Assembly: GCA_016714605.1 (NCBI GenBank)
Contig: JADKDL010000020.1
Location: forward strand, 13,303 to 77,302
Length of the DNA: 64,000 bases
Source of the DNA: Bacteroidales bacterium
Lineage (GTDB): Bacteria > Bacteroidota > Bacteroidia > Bacteroidales > UBA1715
Direction: 5' to 3'
Position numbers and translations under genes: made by a program. The notes under the pieces were generated by a model. It did no database searches. It saw only the letters and a program-made list of their open reading frames with translations, and was not told the DNA's origin. Shown piece after piece: positions 63,826 to 64,000 of the stretch (position 1 is the stretch's first letter; every line of letters starts with the position of its first letter).

Positions 63826-64000
63826 ATGAAAAATATATTTATTGCAATTGTTTCTGCTTTTGCCATTTTTATAGCAAAAGCGCAAACAAACAATTTGTCT
63901 ATTAATTCCTATACTTTAATTTCAGACAATAGTGCTAATTTTAACTATACTTTAGAATACCAAAGTGGTTTTTATAATACTGCAAACATTGGTGATATTG
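63826..64000 (+). CDS. Secreted protein, 3' part off the window edge
   Basis: 58 codons from ATG 63826 to the window end with no stop. A signal peptide is clear (MKNIFIAIVSAFAIFIAKAQ), followed by TNNLSINSYTLISDNSANFN. Too short to name a family. It lies 74 nt after the STN-barrel gene on the same strand and may belong to the same sigma-controlled unit. Confidence 0.7.
   Translation, partial: MKNIFIAIVSAFAIFIAKAQTNNLSINSYTLISDNSANFNYTLEYQSGFYNTANIGDI

Overview
The window is AT-rich chromosomal DNA of a Bacteroidota (CFB group) bacterium. The evidence is type IX secretion (T9SS) sorting domains of both classes, a PorP/SprF protein, hybrid two-component systems with Reg_prop/Y_Y_Y sensors, an ECF sigma/FecR/STN cassette, TAnnTTTG-type promoter elements, and the absence of obvious Shine-Dalgarno sequences. 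I see no rRNA, tRNA, CRISPR array or insertion sequence. The order or genus cannot be fixed from the sequence alone.

Layout. 1-942: secreted protein running off the left edge (minus). 1.4-14.6 kb: a polysaccharide-oriented secretion locus, with a ~3,457-residue multidomain T9SS type-B protein, its PorP/SprF partner, and a CE6-type acetyl esterase with a T9SS type-A tail. 14.6-17.4 kb: an AAA/DUF4143 ATPase, a broken nitroreductase and a methyltransferase-like gene, separated by four copies of one hairpin. 17.4-20.1 kb: porin-glnK-amt ammonium module (minus). 20.0-21.1 kb: a non-coding stretch with phased palindromes. 21.1-26.9 kb: a frameshifted one-component hybrid regulator (HTCS), a bile-acid/sodium-symporter-like transporter and a degenerate glutamate-5-kinase. 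27.5-30.9 kb: small membrane proteins, a DUF2867 protein and a LytS/LytT pair. 31.0-45.96 kb: DsbD, a 1,407-aa hybrid kinase overlapping xseB, a tandem-hemerythrin sensor, an MBL hydrolase with the PgpH-type c-di-AMP phosphodiesterase, and an aspartate aminotransferase. 46.0-51.0 kb: a secreted clan-A glycoside hydrolase, ribF, a GNAT enzyme and a 5'-truncated alkD.

51.0-60.5 kb is the most accessory-looking part. Five co-directional secreted proteins (tail-fibre-like, carbohydrate-binding-like, metzincin protease, gingipain-like C25 protease, C10 protease) end at one strong terminator. The last four share a similar linker module and T9SS tail although their catalytic domains are unrelated. 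Divergent from it, 60.8-64.0 kb holds an ECF sigma factor, FecR anti-sigma, an STN-plus-beta-barrel protein and the start of another secreted protein.

Several genes read correctly only after single-base corrections, mostly in homopolymers: the nitroreductase, HTCS, C25 protease, FecR and STN-barrel genes. These are either assembly errors or a wave of gene decay; the reads would decide. I give the full extents of the reconstructed genes.
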